Below are positions 1 through 11,866 of a stretch of DNA of 64,000 bases, one piece after another. The stretch comes from Diadophis punctatus similis (lineage: Eukaryota > Chordata > Lepidosauria > Squamata > Dipsadidae). A program made the position numbers and the translations under genes. The stretch covers positions 28,012,501 through 28,076,500 of the forward strand of contig JALIGW010000005.1 of the NCBI GenBank assembly GCA_023053685.1, in the 5' to 3' direction. The notes below the pieces were generated by a model that saw nothing but the letters and a program-made list of their open reading frames with translations, was not told the DNA's origin and searched no databases. Position 1 is the stretch's first letter, and the number at the start of each line of letters is the position of its first letter.

Positions 1-59
1 GCCTGGTTAGCCAGGGACCAGGTGGAGGTCCTATAGGCCAATGGCAGTTTGATATGGGG

Positions 60-253
60 GAAGATACAGGCAGACAAGGGCATTTGCAGCACTCCTGTGG
101 TCATAAATGTGCACGGACTGCCAAGCGCCTTAATTTTCAGCATGTCACCATAAGGGCGTTGCAACATACATAGCTTTGGGCATATGTTGCAAATCCCTTT
201 GGGACTGTTGTAATTTCAAACAATCACTGAAGAAAGTGAAGGACTACCTGTAA
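60..253. repeat. TIR-MITE family fragment (ends GGACTACCTGTAA)
   Basis: The segment carries GTGGTCATAAATGTG, GGACTGCCAAGCGCC and a right end GGACTACCTGTA. The right end is shared with copies at 19856-19932, 34510-34899, 51326-51710 and 60686-60903. It sits in the TIAL1 intron upstream of the first exon in the window. I see no exon in bases 1-961. Confidence 0.6.
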
Positions 254-676
254 CATCAGTAATTTTGTCAGAGGTTGTTTGGTGGTGTTGGGGCAGCGCA
301 TGTCTGTTCTCCATTAAGTTTGCGTCTTTGTGGAATATAAGCTTAAGGCCAGGAATTGTCCCATTTTGTTCATCTGGAAATCATATTTTTGTAAAATATT
401 TACAAAAGGAAATACAGAAAATATCCAATATCATATATGTTAAAAAGAAATGGAGCCTTAAATATTATGGAATTATATTAAGAAGTTGTCACTATTTTTT
501 TTAAAGAATTTAAATACATTGGTTCCTTAAAGACTGAACCTAATCTCCCAGGATGATTACCGGCAGATAATGACATACACTGAAGCAATAACTCCTTCAC
601 TCTTGAAATGTACTTAGTATATTCTTTAAGAAAAGACATATTGCTGTTAATTTCCATGAATATTGATGGTACATAT

Positions 677-783
677 CAGTAGTGGGTTCTAAAACCCTTT
701 GCTACCAGTTCTCGGGCGGAGCCTCCCACCGCCTGTGCTACCGGTTCACAGAACCGGGCTGAACTGGGAACAACCCATTGCCG
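677..783. mobile_element. hAT-type MITE with 8-bp target duplication
   Basis: A 107-bp element begins CAGTAGTGGGTTCT and ends AACCCATTGCCG. Directly repeated GTACATAT lies on both sides (669-676 and 784-791). An 8-bp duplication with CAG-type termini is the hAT signature. The interior has ACCGGTTCACAGAACCGG-like complementary segments shared with the larger copies at 19212, 54533 and 58622. Confidence 0.8.
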
Positions 784-961
784 GTACATATGCCAGGTTT
801 AGTGATAAACAATTGGCTGATCACCTTTTAACTGTACTAGATCTTCTGAAAAAGTAAACTATTGATAAATAAATTATTTCATTCTTGTTAAACCAGTCCT
901 ACAGGGTTAGAGTAGGATAATATAGTAACATTTTACTTCAGACCATTTTTTTTGGCCTCAG

Positions 962-1085
962 GTTTTCAACTCATGAAAGTGCAGCGCATGCGATTGTTTC
1001 GGTCAATGGAACTACAATTGAAGGCCATGTTGTTAAATGCTACTGGGGCAAAGAAACACCGGATACAACAAAAGACTTCCAGCAG
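962..1085 (+). CDS. TIAL1: TIAL1 coding exon, end of RRM3
   Basis: This 124-base exon starts after a pyrimidine tract and CAG at 959-961 and ends before GTAATT at 1086. The first base completes a codon begun in the previous exon, which lies outside the window. The remaining 41 codons run from FSTHESAAH to DFQQ. It covers the last strand and helix of the third RNA recognition motif. Confidence 0.95.
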
Positions 1086-3451
1086 GTAATTAGGCATTGG
1101 GACTCACCTGATACGCCTCTTCTCATCCGAGAGGAGCCAGCATTCAGGATGGAGAATGGTAGAGTAGCATTAAAGTGTTGTATTTTCTATATCCTCTGTT
1201 GTGTGCATTTATCCAAATCAGTGAAATTAGTGCATGGAATCTTATGCATTAAAATCCCACATGGAATTTAATTTTAGACATAGCACTTATACTACTTTTG
1301 GCTTTTTCTCCATTTTTCTCATAAGCACATATTAATTAATATTCTACCTTTTTGTTTGTATAAAACAAATTGTTTAAATCCATAGGTGGAGTACAGTCAA
1401 TGGGGGCAATGGAGTCAAGTTTATGGGAATCCACAGCAATATGGGCAGTATATGACAAATGGATGGCAAGTGCCATCTTACGGAATGTATGGTCAAGCAT
1501 GGAATCAACAGGGGTTTGGCGTTGAGTAAGTATTTCTGCTCAGAAATTGATGCTTACATATGTCATTTTCCTGGGATGGGAACTCTTGATATTTGCTTGT
1601 GCATCATTAAGACAAATGTTTTTGTTTCTAAAGTAGTGGTTTTTTAAAAATAATAGAAAAAAGCAAAAGGAACTAATAATAAAATAATAATATACATTAT
1701 AAAAAGTTCATAATAAATACAAAAATAAGTGAAAAATACAACAAATAGAGTATAATATGTTCTTAGAACAATAAACAGTTACAATTCTATATAATTATCT
1801 TAATACATTCATACAGAGAGAGAGAGAGAGAGAGAGAGACTTTTATGAATCTCATGCTTTTTTTAAGGTAGTTAATTTGTATTTTATTTTATTTATTTAT
1901 TTTAATAAAATTTATGTGCCGCCCAACTCCCAAGGGGATTGTATAAATCAATTTCTTTATATATGTGTATATATTTATACAGTTTAAATCTATAGGCAAT
2001 CCATTCACAGGTAGCAAGTGTAATCAGATCTTCAATCTACTGAGTAGGGATTTATCTTTCCAAGATGCAATATCAGTCTTTTAACTATAATAAGGACACA
2101 GAATCCATTTATGTTATCCAATTGTCAAATTTCATGTACTGTATGTAAGTCATTTATCCCCTGAAAATTGTAGCTTTTGTTACCCAGTCACATTTATTTA
2201 GTTCACTACTTTCTTCCAAACTTTAATAATTAAAAAACTGTAAAAAAAGGTCAAAATTTTACATTATAAAAACATGTATTTAAAGAAGCTTTGCTCTTAT
2301 TGCATCTGCAACAAATTGCAGTCCTAATAATCCTTTTCTATTCAAGTACAATAGATAAATTTTAAATATTAGTTTTTATTGTATAAATTGTAGGTTAAGG
2401 TCCACTGCCACGCTAGATAAAGAAGTCAAGACAATATTTGACTGGGCAATATAGGAACCGCTAATTCTTTATTCTACTCATTTTCACGTCAAATTGATTT
2501 GATAGCAAATATCTGTATAAACTAATAATAGGGTTTTTTTTAGTTTTAAAAGATTTAACCAGATGTTCTGGTATTTTGTGTGTCTGAGAAATTGAAAATG
2601 CTGCTGGTCCAAACAGTACTGCTATAATATTGTCGCTGATAATTACATCTATTACATCTGATAGATATTTGTTTCTTAGCACAGTTTATATAAAAATTCA
2701 TCTGTATCATGTTTCTAAAGTAAAGTGTTAAATTAATTTCTGGAGGGAGACTGATTAATTATAATGCTATGTGAGTGAGCAGCAGTGAACCATAGATTTG
2801 CACAAGCAAAATCATATGCAACCATAACGTAAACAAAACACATTGCACTAGCTTAATACACACAACATCTTTTCGAATAAGTTCAGTGAGTTCTGTTCTA
2901 TTCAGTTGAATCAAATATGTAAATGCAAATCAGGACCACTTAGCATATCTGATTGCCAAAGCTTAATGTGGCTATTAATAATTTGAATTTTCATGACTAA
3001 ACTTGTAATGAAGTAAACACTTTTGAGTTGCAATTTATCCCACTCTACCTTGAATTGAATCCAAATCTATACGTTATTCAGTACACCAATCTACCTTTCA
3101 ATTGCTATTCTGAATAAATTGTTTACCAAAGACAATAGAAAATTTTCTGCTAATTAGTTTGTTTTGCGAGGTAGTTCTGGGGAGTGCTGTATATATTCAT
3201 TAATACAAGTAATGTTTCTGTCATGATTAAAGGATTACAAGGGGTTAATTTTCATCATTTAGCAATGGGTATTATTGTGGTTAAAATTGAAACAGATGAG
3301 AATAATTACAATTTTCTTTTCCTCTTAAACTAGTCAACCACCACCTGCAACCTGGATGAGTGGATTTGCTGCTCAGCCTGCCCAGGGACAAGCTGCTCCG
3401 ATAATACCTAATCAGGCTGGCTATGGTATGGCAAGTTACCAAACACAGTGA
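962..3451 (+). CDS. TIAL1: TIAL1 (TIAR) C-terminal coding exons, partial gene
   Basis: Three spliced segments (962-1085, 1386-1525, 3334-3451) encode the C-terminal part of TIAL1, an RNA-binding protein that recognises U-rich RNA, regulates splicing and silences translation in stress granules. The first segment gives the end of the third RRM ([20 protein letters not shown], then the KCYWGKE block). The next two give the Gln/Tyr/Gly-rich prion-like tail ([17 protein letters not shown]) and the terminal [13 protein letters not shown] followed by TGA. The [17 protein letters not shown] stretch fits TIAL1 better than its paralogue TIA1. All junctions have AG acceptors and GT donors with matching phases. 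Earlier exons lie left of the window. RGS10 follows on the same strand, as in other vertebrates. Confidence 0.96.
1386..1525 (+). CDS. TIAL1: TIAL1 coding exon, Q/Y/G-rich tail
   Basis: The acceptor is ATAG at 1382-1385 and the donor is GTAAGT at 1526. The exon gives 46 codons plus two bases. It begins [20 protein letters not shown] and ends NQQGFGV plus GA of a split Asp codon. The composition is typical of the TIA-family prion-like domain that drives stress-granule assembly. An open frame starting at 1459 is an out-of-frame shadow of this exon. Confidence 0.95.
1815..1839 (+). repeat. (AG)n microsatellite
   Basis: About 12 AG units in the last TIAL1 intron. Confidence 0.9.
1880..1940 (-). 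repeat. L2-like LINE 3' tail fragment
   Basis: An ATTT-rich run followed by TGCCGCCCAACTCCCAAGGG resembles the start of the reverse-oriented L2 3' end at 37903 (ATTT repeats, then GGCCGCCCAATCCCG). Only the tail is recognisable. The rest of the intron, 1940-3330, is AT-rich with nothing identified. Confidence 0.4.
3334..3451 (+). CDS. TIAL1: TIAL1 terminal coding exon
   Basis: The acceptor is CTAG at 3330-3333. The first T completes the split GAT (Asp). The exon encodes [20 protein letters not shown] followed by the family-typical [13 protein letters not shown] and a TGA at 3449-3451. The reverse-strand open frame across 3281-3670 is a shadow. Confidence 0.95.
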
Positions 3452-5000
3452 GCTTAGAACTCTGCTTAGAAGTGTGATTTCACGACAGGTTTCGTTTTCC
3501 AGTGATTTTTCTGAAGCCTGAAATACAGACACTGGGGAGAAGAGGGAAAGGAGGCAAAACGGGAGGGGGCCGAGACACAGAAAGAAACAAAGAATATTTA
3601 TTTTGAAGAATGAAAATGTTTGGACCTTTAACACAGCATTTGCTTTGATGAAGGACACAAATATCTTCAATTTATGCCTTTTTAAGTTTTGTTCATGATG
3701 GATATGAACAGGTTTTCTTTATGTACAAAATTTAAAATAAAGTCATTAAAAACAATTCTGACTGCACAATTTGGTATGTTGGGAAGAAATGCTTAACATT
3801 GTGGTTCTTAGATCCATTCCATTTTCTTTTGTCTTCAGCATTTTATATCAGGTTTTTTTAAAAAAATACATTAAAGATGCTTTTAATTGAACATTAAATC
3901 CTGATGTTTTTCTGTGGACCAAAGATTGCATCAAAGGCAACAATATATTCTTCGTTAATTTCAGAGCCATCATTCAGAAGAAATATTCATGGAAATATTT
4001 TTAAAATTAATTTTGAAATATTTGAAGAAACTTAAATCTGGTGTAAATATTTTGGTTTGGTCTGATCAACACTGTTATCTGTAGTACTATCAGATATTTC
4101 TGTTCACATCCAGAAGCAAACTACAGCTTTTCAAATTTAATTTACTTAAAGCACAGATTTGCTTTTACTTTAGAGTTGCCTTTTTAATTTTGTTTTTTAA
4201 GCATCATATATGCCCCTTTATATTACTACCTGCAGTGTTTAGTATGCTCTGAAATAGAAGGAGCAATTTTATACAGAAAGTTATTTTATTCTGCTGCTTT
4301 TTTGCAGTGGAGTAAAATAAATGAACCATACACTTTCAAAACTAGCTACTACATAGAGTGAAAAAAATATTCAAAAAGCCTTATTTTTAAATTGATAAAT
4401 AACTCCTTTTGTCACCAGAAAACAGATTATTTTACTTTTATGCTACTTACTATGTAAATAATGAGGCTACTATAAATACCTGAATGTTTTAAAAATGACA
4501 CTGTTTTTTTTAAATGTAGGAATATTTAACCAAAATATTTTTAATTGGATTGAGGAATTTTTAAAGTAAGGCATTTTAATAATGTCATATATGTTTAACA
4601 GAATTGCGTTTGGAATAATGAACAATTTTAAGTATGAATTAAGTGTATTTGTTTTTTAATTATTTTGGCTTGCATTTCACAAATTTGTATTGAAACTAGG
4701 TTATTTGTGGATTAAATATTATTGGGATAAACAATGAAGTTGGTAAAATGTTAGATAGGGTTACGTTTTACTTTGTGGATACACTGATACATAAATTTTA
4801 AGTTGAAAGTGAATGCAAGATAGGTTACATAACAATCTGTGACAGCTAGGTGGTGCAAATGACTCATATTTGAATTTGAACACTTGAGATGAGTAATATG
4901 TGCAGATACTGAAAAAAATGTTTATTCCAAGTGAGAGAAAGGTTGGTTAAACTAATTTCTCTTTTCTTTTTGAATAACTGATCATAGAGTTATTACCACA
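3452..5000 (+). other. TIAL1: TIAL1 3' UTR (extent uncertain)
   Basis: The sequence after the TIAL1 stop is strongly AT-rich with many T-runs and no credible ORF. The first canonical AATAAA is at 3736-3741, about 285 bases after the stop, and another lies at 4316-4321. Mammalian TIAL1 mRNAs have long alternative 3' UTRs, so several polyadenylation sites are plausible. The right boundary given here is a guess. Confidence 0.6.
3736..3741 (+). promoter_or_regulatory. TIAL1: Polyadenylation signal AATAAA, TIAL1 proximal
   Basis: A canonical AATAAA 285 bases downstream of the TIAL1 stop, followed by T-rich sequence. A second AATAAA at 4316-4321 could serve a longer transcript. Confidence 0.55.
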
Positions 5001-7650
5001 GATGTTTTTGCTACATCAATTTATTGATCTATACTTTGATTAAAATATTTTTAGGAATTCTGAATTTCCAGATTTGTTTTGAGGCTAGGAAGATTAAAAT
5101 AGTATTCACGGACATCCTACTAAGTCTGTATTATGATCTTTGGCAATTTTAACCAAACAATGATTTTTCTGGTATAGATAAAGTATTAACAATATTTTGT
5201 TTCAGACTGTGGACAAACCAATCTTTTCCAGGTTGGTTAGTTTCCCAGTGGAACAAAAATGAATACGTCTTGAGTGTTCTGCATAAAACATAACTCTTAA
5301 CAGTTTGATTTCTATATCATATGGGAATAGTGAAAGCCTGGAACAAGATGAGCCTCATTTTTCAGTTGAGGACCCCTATTCTGACTAATTTCAACATATA
5401 GCAAAGTTGATCAAAGAGTATATTTTTAAAGAAGGGTTTAAATAAATCAAGAATTTAGGATATGTTTTATTCCCCATTCTGTCAAGCTTAGCAAGAGGTA
5501 AAATCCAGAGCACAATTGGACAAGGCTATAGACAAAGCACGAGTAGTTATTTTTGGAAAGCAGAGTTTAGAGCAAATTGTGCTCAACAAGCTTCATGGCT
5601 GTATCACCATCAGAACTCACTTGTGCATTTAATTATTGAAACTAAATGGTATGTTTAATTTCGGTTGAATTGAATTTTATTTGAATCATTCATTTATTTT
5701 ACCCAGGTCATTGCAACCCAGATTTTGAAAATGTTTGACCTAAATATTAAAAAGTAATGTTTCTTTCAAATTTACTTTGACTCCTATTAGAGTCATGAGA
5801 ACAGCCATGTAGTTTTCTTAACATTATAAAGTAATTTACCAGTTCTTTTTTCCAGGATTTTTAAAATCTTTATCTAGCCTACAGTTCACAGTTGTCCTGA
5901 TGGATTCCCATCGTAAGTACCAACAAGGTCCATTTTTTCAAGATCAACCAAGTTCAGTTTTATTCTGTCAAACAGCAACAACAACAAAAAAACACAAAGC
6001 ACAAGACATACAAACATTCATTTTATTTTTTCATAGCAGTTTTTTTGGTAAGTTATAAATGTACCTATCAGGCAAGAGACTAGCCAAACTTACATGGACA
6101 ATGAGTGGGCTATCTTTTTAGGTATCTCAAGGTCATTTGTCATCCCAAATGCCAAAGCAAAAGTGACTCCGCTGTTGCCTGAATCTTTGCCTGTTAGAAT
6201 TTTTGACCCTCAGAAATGAGTTGGTCTAAACTTTTTCTGATCCTCAGTGTATATGAAAGGCATCATTAGATTTGGAATCTGTTTTAGACACCATTGAGTT
6301 TTAGCTAGGATTTATTAATTGCCAAGACAAAATTGGTTTTTCCGGTCCCTCTGATAGATATGTACCAGCAGATAATTTTTACATTGATATGATTTTATTT
6401 ATTTTTTTCATTTTGTTTGAGGAAAAACATCACAATACTCTGTTTATTAAGCACATGTGTCAGTGAAGAATGGGTATGGGTAATGATGAAATGATACAAT
6501 GTGTTTTCCTTCATCAATCCTACTGTAGAGGTCTTTGATTCACTTTTATCTCTTCTTTGTTAGTAAAAATACATTTGGCAAATTGTATGTGTATATTATC
6601 TGATCAAAATTCACTAATCTCTGATAGAGTGGCATAATAAACTAAACCTACCTTCAGTTATTGAAACTCACTGAGTGACTTTGACCAGTCTTTCTCAACC
6701 CAACCGACCTCACAGGATTATTGTTGGAAGAAATTGGAGTAGGAAGTACTAAGCACACTTAAGATCCTGATGTTAGATGGAATACATACAAGCTTCTACC
6801 GCTACTTACTAGGCTACTAGGAACAGTTTTTTCAGGAATTATGTTTCAAATCAGCCATCCAGAATTGTTTCTATACGTTTCCTATTTAAATGAAACATTT
6901 GTGTCAGGTTCAGCAACAATACCTTCTATTTCTAACCATATAACTACTGTTTTTCATGTCCCTCTTATTACCTCACACCTCAGCCAATGGCAACAGAGAT
7001 AGAACTGGTCCTTGAAACTTCATGGCTCTTCTAGATAAAAAAAGCCAGTCATAGGATTCAAGCCTTATTGAACATTTATTTGTTTGTTTGTTAAATTTAT
7101 TTGCTCCCTATCTCACTGTGGGGCTAAGCAACAGAAATGGCACTATTTTGTGTTTGAATGTGGAATAAAACCAGTATGCTTTGTTCAGAGTTCAAGACAA
7201 AATTTTAAACAAGGGAATGTTGTCAACTTGAAAAACACAGTTTGTGTTTGAAGCTTAACATGGTTTATATATCGCTAGCAGTTGCTTTGAAAAACTTGAA
7301 AATATTTGGCTTTTATTTTTCAAATTGAATATAGGAATAAACCAAAAATATTTATTTTATTATACATATGGTTCCATCCTGACTCTGAGAGGCATATAGT
7401 ATCAGAAGTGTTCGTTAAACATTTTTCCCGACTGTTTTAGCATGACACTATTTTATGCTTTCAGCTAAGGCCCTGTTAGCTATTTCTTTAATTAGAGATT
7501 TCTTCAAATTCAGAATAATTTCTTTAAGTTTCCTTATTGTACACTTTACTTGATAGGTTTGTAGGATGCACTGTGGTGCAGAGCAAGAACAAAACAAAAC
7601 ATGTTTTATTTTTTATTGTATTTTATTATGTGGTGCAGAACAAAAAAAAA
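5001..7650. other. AT-rich stretch, no gene seen
   Basis: Possible distal TIAL1 3' UTR and intergenic DNA. No frame has coding character. A short LINE-tail-like patch (TTTATTTGTTTGTTTGTT, then a segment resembling a CCGCCC-type tail) lies near 7073-7125. Confidence 0.6.
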
Positions 7651-7656
7651 ACCTCG

Positions 7657-7890
7657 GAGGAGCCTAGGTGGCGCAGTGGTTAAAAGCAGCACTGCAACCT
7701 ATTTCAGCGACTGCTAGTTCAGCTGTTCAAATCTCACTGGCTCAAGGTTGACTCAGCCTTCCATCCTTCCGAGGTGGGTAAAATGAGGACCCAAATTGTT
7801 GGGGGCAATATGCTGAACTCTGTAAACCGCTTAGAGAGGGCTGTAAAGCACTATGAAGCGGTATATAAGTCTAAGTGCTATTGCTATATT
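7657..7890 (+). mobile_element. tRNA-derived SINE (family A)
   Basis: Near the left end GTGGCGCAGTGG matches a pol III A box, and GTTCAAATCTC about 50 bases later matches a B box, so the head is tRNA-derived. The body (GTTGGGGGCAATATGCTGAA) and the tail (GCGGTATATAAGTCTAAGTG, then CTATTGCTATA) are shared with copies at 11188, 11654, 18463, 50796 and 62073. The open frame at 7774-7965 reads through this SINE and is not a gene. Confidence 0.88.
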
Positions 7891-8041
7891 TATCTCTTTC
7901 TTCCCATGTGCAATCAATTTAACTTGACTCTGCAAGGCTTACTTTCAGGGCTACTTAAAGGCTGAAAGGAAGCAAAAAGAAAAGGAGTGACGTTATCTAC
8001 TGCCATCTACTTCCATAACTAGGTTCTTTAAATCCAGTTCG

Positions 8042-9431
8042 TTCTCCACTGTGTCGGGGAGAGAGTCCAATGGAATGGGCTGTTGCTCCTTGCTTCCTCC
8101 TGAGGCTGAGTCAGTCATTTCCTGGTCACGCCTCCCTTTACTGTGCTTGCCTCAGTTTTGACTCAGCCTCCAAGAGAGCTAGACGCAAGAACAAGTGCTG
8201 GAAAACAAACAGGACATTTCATTGGACTCTAATTGGAGTTCAAAACTGTAAGATCGGCTCCGGGTTGAAAAGCGGCCATCGGAAGGCCAGCAGCGCGGAG
8301 GCTTTGTCTTTTTCAGCCAAGCCGGCGCAAAAAAGGGGGGGAGTAGCAAACTAGGATTCGGAGCGCAGGGCCTCCACGGCTGACTTCCCGGCTTAGCCCA
8401 GCACAGCAGCCAGCCCTTCAGGAAAAGCGGTGGCCGGTAGGCAAAAGTCTGAGAAGGGGGAGGCTTCCCCAGCGGCAAGGCGCAGGATTCAACGCTGACT
8501 TCCCAGCTTAGTCTGGCATAACAGCCGCACCGCCGACCCAAATTGCTAGCATAAACTCGCAATTTGTTGAGCAGAGGGGGAAGAAGAGTTCCTCAACCCA
8601 AAGGAGACAGGCAGCAATGGCGGATCAGGGAATACCGGCCCGAAACCCAGATCAACAAAAAACAACCCCAAATCCTGAGCCAGCCACTAAGCAGAAGAGA
8701 GCGTCTAAGGGAAGCAAGGCTACGGCCTTTGTGTCCAAAAGGACCACAAGGGCTGAAGAAAGGGACGCCCAAAGGTGACAGAGAGCCATCAATAAGGAAA
8801 TCACGAGGGCCGAGAGAAAGGAGAAACAAAGGGGAGGATCTCCCCTGACGAGGGGGGAATTGGAAGTTCCCACGTTTCCCCGGCGCATTTACAAGACCAG
8901 CCAATGGCTGCAGAGCAGCATGGCCCTGGGACTCAAGTAGCACCACTAGAAGGCGTCAGGCTGCAATCTCAAGGGGAAAACTTTTACAATGAAAGGAGCG
9001 AGGCTTTTAATGCTACAAGCCCACTGCAAGGGTGCTTCAGAAGATGCATACGGATGGAAGGACTCAGGACCAGACTGCTACCCACCCTTAGGACTGCCAG
9101 CTTTGGTATGTCCCATTCCATTGGACTCTCTCCCCGACACAGTGGAGAAGGGGCGTTGATCTTACCTGATATGCTCCTCCTCAGTGTAAGGGAGAGAGTC
9201 CAACCCCACCTTAGCGGCCATCAGGGCCTGAGTCCAGGACAATACAGAACCAGCACTGAACATCGTCAGTCAATCACTACGCCTTCATCAAAACTGGGGC
9301 ATGCGCAGTAAAGGGAGGCGTGACCAGGAAATGATTGACTCAGCCTCAAGAGGAAGCAAGGAGCAACAGCCCATTCCATTGGACTCCCTCTCCTATACTG
9401 AGAAGGAGCGTATCAGGTAAGACCAACACCC
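8042..9431 (+). mobile_element. Compact DIRS-like retroelement (inverted ends plus ICR)
   Basis: The left end (8042 to about 8150) is the inverted complement of the right end (about 9285-9431); both include the block GGAATGGGCTGTTGCTCC in opposite orientation. Just before the right arm, 9112-9149 is the exact 38-base reverse complement of the leftmost 38 bases (8042-8079). It is followed directly by about 54 bases that are the near-perfect reverse complement of the extreme right end (9379-9431). Such a fused internal complementary region (ICR) is diagnostic of DIRS-type tyrosine-recombinase retrotransposons, where it templates the circular junction. At 1.39 kb it is far shorter than autonomous elements of this group and lacks RT, RNase H and recombinase, so it is an internally deleted or non-autonomous copy. 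Confidence 0.75.
8617..8778 (+). pseudogene. Short Gag-like ORF remnant inside the DIRS-like element
   Basis: A 53-codon frame starts MADQGIPARNPDQQKTTPNP and continues with a basic Lys/Arg/Thr-rich stretch to TGA. The same frame continues after the stop with further charged sequence before more stops. It may be the start of the element's ORF1 (Gag-like), but I recognise no domain. Overlapping open frames on both strands at 8179-8946 come from the GC-rich composition. Confidence 0.35.
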
Positions 9432-11187
9432 TTTTTTATTTATAATGTTCTTTAATTTAGCCACATAGTATACAAAAGTATTTAAGCATTTCTGACAGTT
9501 TTATATTAAAGAATGGAAAAGAGCAGTACTGTACTTGCAATGTTATGGGATTTTAGCTAAAATCCTATGCACAATGTACAAAACCAAGTTTGATACTTAA
9601 AAATTGAGCATGCCTATAGTGAACCTGTTTTGAAGGCTATAAAAACAATTACTCTTACGTTATATCGTGTGAGTGTAGTAGTGTGTTGATGAAAACATGT
9701 TCATAGAGTTCATGGAGCAACTGGAGCTAAAATTGCAATCAACATCCATAGGAAATGTCTTAGTCAAGCAAATACAATTTCATTAGTTTTCTGCATTCCA
9801 TATAATTTATAGATTACTTTTCAGTATGTTAAAAGCAAAGTATAGTTCTCTCAGCAATCTTAAACATTTACGGTCCATATTTATGTCATTATTTGGCTGG
9901 AGTATATTAACCAAGATAGAAGTACTTTTTTTATCCAGTAAGATATACATTCTTTTTAATCCGAATTTTCTGCTAAATTCTCCATTTTTGCTCAAAGAAA
10001 AAGAAAGGTATCTAATTACATGGTAAGTACCATAGGATGCAGATAAAGAAATAATGTTTTGCAAGTGTTTATATAAAAACTATATGTTTCAAATAAAGAA
10101 CATAAATCTACTGCACAGATGGTTTCACATTAAGCAAGTATGTTATAACAATTCATGTTTAGCTACAATTAATGGATCTACAAAGGTACTTTTTAATAAG
10201 TTTGGAACTCCATCACACCATATGAATTATATATATGCATTAAACAAAAATTTCATATATGTGCTATTTTTTGGATGCTATAACGGAATTCTGCCATGGA
10301 AATATGAATTGTAAAGACATAATTAAAATACATAAAATAATAAATACTCTGCCCATTGTTATTTATTTAGAAAATGTCTTTGTTCCCCTAAATATATCAA
10401 AATTTTCATATGAAGTCTTTGTAATCTTCATTGTTCTTCTTTGTGTATGTTATAGTAAAATATAAAAATGAAGTTTTTATAATTTTACATCTGCATATGT
10501 TTTATTTAATATTATTGAAACATACCCTGCATTCAGGTGATTTACAGTTTATCCTTTGCTTAGCTCTTACATTGTTGAACAAGCTAAAAAAAATCCATGC
10601 AAACTGCCTGGTGCAAAGTGAATATAGAAACTTCCTCACAAGAAGTGCTAAATGATATTAAATTATAAAGTCCAGGAATAATGAAGCATTGCTATTGCTA
10701 TGCTGCTGTTTCATCTCATGTGGGAAATACAGTGTTTTCCTTGCTCATCTCTGGAGGGATTATGAATATCTTATTTTCCTTCTAATGTAATTATTGAGTT
10801 AGGATAGCAACTTACATACTTACAAACTGCATGTATGTATAGAGCTGCATGGAAGGCTTTCATGTGTTTCATCCCAGTCTTGGGCTGACGATGGCAAAAA
10901 ACACTTCAATTAGAAAAGATCCTTAATTCATATAGTTTAATCAATACTAAGCTAGCCTTTGAAAAGGATTCCCAAACCAGTGGAGGGCTAGCTGATCTTA
11001 GCAGATCTGACAGCACTTCAGATTGAGGGCTAATTTCTAGCATCCTGTGTCCAGAATTAGATGTTTCTGCTGAACAATTGCCTTTCAGCTCCCCAGAACA
11101 CATCAGGATCTAAAGAATTACTAAAAAGTCCACCAGAACTAATCTGACCATTTTGTGTCAGGATATAATCTCATAGCCATGATATAA
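9432..11187. other. AT-rich intergenic DNA, nothing recognised
   Basis: Several short open frames (9807-10655) overlap on both strands in very AT-rich sequence. None has recognisable domains or codon bias. Confidence 0.6.
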
Positions 11188-11419
11188 GAGCTGAAGTGGT
11201 GCAGTGGTTAAATGCAGCCATTGCAGGCTGACTGCTAGTTCAACAGTTCAGCTGTTCAAATCTCACTAGGCTCAAGGTTGACTCAGCCTTCCATCCTTCC
11301 GAGGTCGGTAAAATGAGGACCCAGATTGTTGGGGGCAATATGCTGAACTCTGTAAACCGCTTAGAGAGTGCTGTAAAGCACTATGAAGCGGTATATAAGA
11401 AAAGTGCTATTGCTATATG
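11188..11419 (+). mobile_element. tRNA-derived SINE (family A)
   Basis: Same family as 7657-7890, with an intact B box (GTTCAAATCTC), the GTTGGGGGCAATATGCTGAA body and a GCGGTATATAAG tail. The A box region (GTGGTGCAGTGG) has one change. Confidence 0.87.
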
Positions 11420-11653
11420 AATATGTATCTAAGATTTTTTTTCTTAATATCTCTTCCCTTCCTGAGTTGTGTGCCTAGCTTATTTGAAGTCGGGAACTGT
11501 TTTCAAAAGCAGTTTATGAGAAAGCATTGGAGTAAACAATTCAAAAGAAAATAGACTGTCAACTTAGCTCCTGCTTTTTGTATGAACTAAGCTGGTTCCA
11601 AGGAGAAGGAAGTATTGAGGCAGGAGACACCATTTTACAAACTGAGTTTTGTT

Positions 11654-11866
11654 TAGCAATAGCACTTAGACTTATATGCTGCCCCTTAGTGCTTTACAGC
11701 CCTCTCTAGGTGGTTTACAGACTCAGCATATTGCCCCAAACAACCAAGGTCCTCATTTTACTGACCTCTGAAGGCTGAGTCAACTTTGAGCACCATCAAG
11801 ATCAGACTCCAGGCTGTGGGCAGTTTGCCTGCAATACTGCATTTAACCACTGTGCCACCAAGGCTC
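11654..11866 (-). mobile_element. tRNA-derived SINE (family A), diverged
   Basis: Reverse-oriented copy from TAGCAATAGCACTTAGACTT (tail) to GTGCCACCAAGGCTC (head). It is more diverged than the other copies. It lies 235 bases from the + oriented copy at 11188, so the two form an inverted pair. Confidence 0.8.

Noticed and set aside
7774..7965. 63-codon frame MGKMRTQIVGGNML and its relative at 18485-18682
   Set aside because: Both are read-through of the same SINE on either strand, so the similarity reflects a repeat, not a gene family.
8179..9311. Overlapping frames of 78-135 codons on both strands
   Set aside because: They are inside the DIRS-like element and GC-rich. Only the 53-codon frame from 8617 looks like an element ORF remnant.
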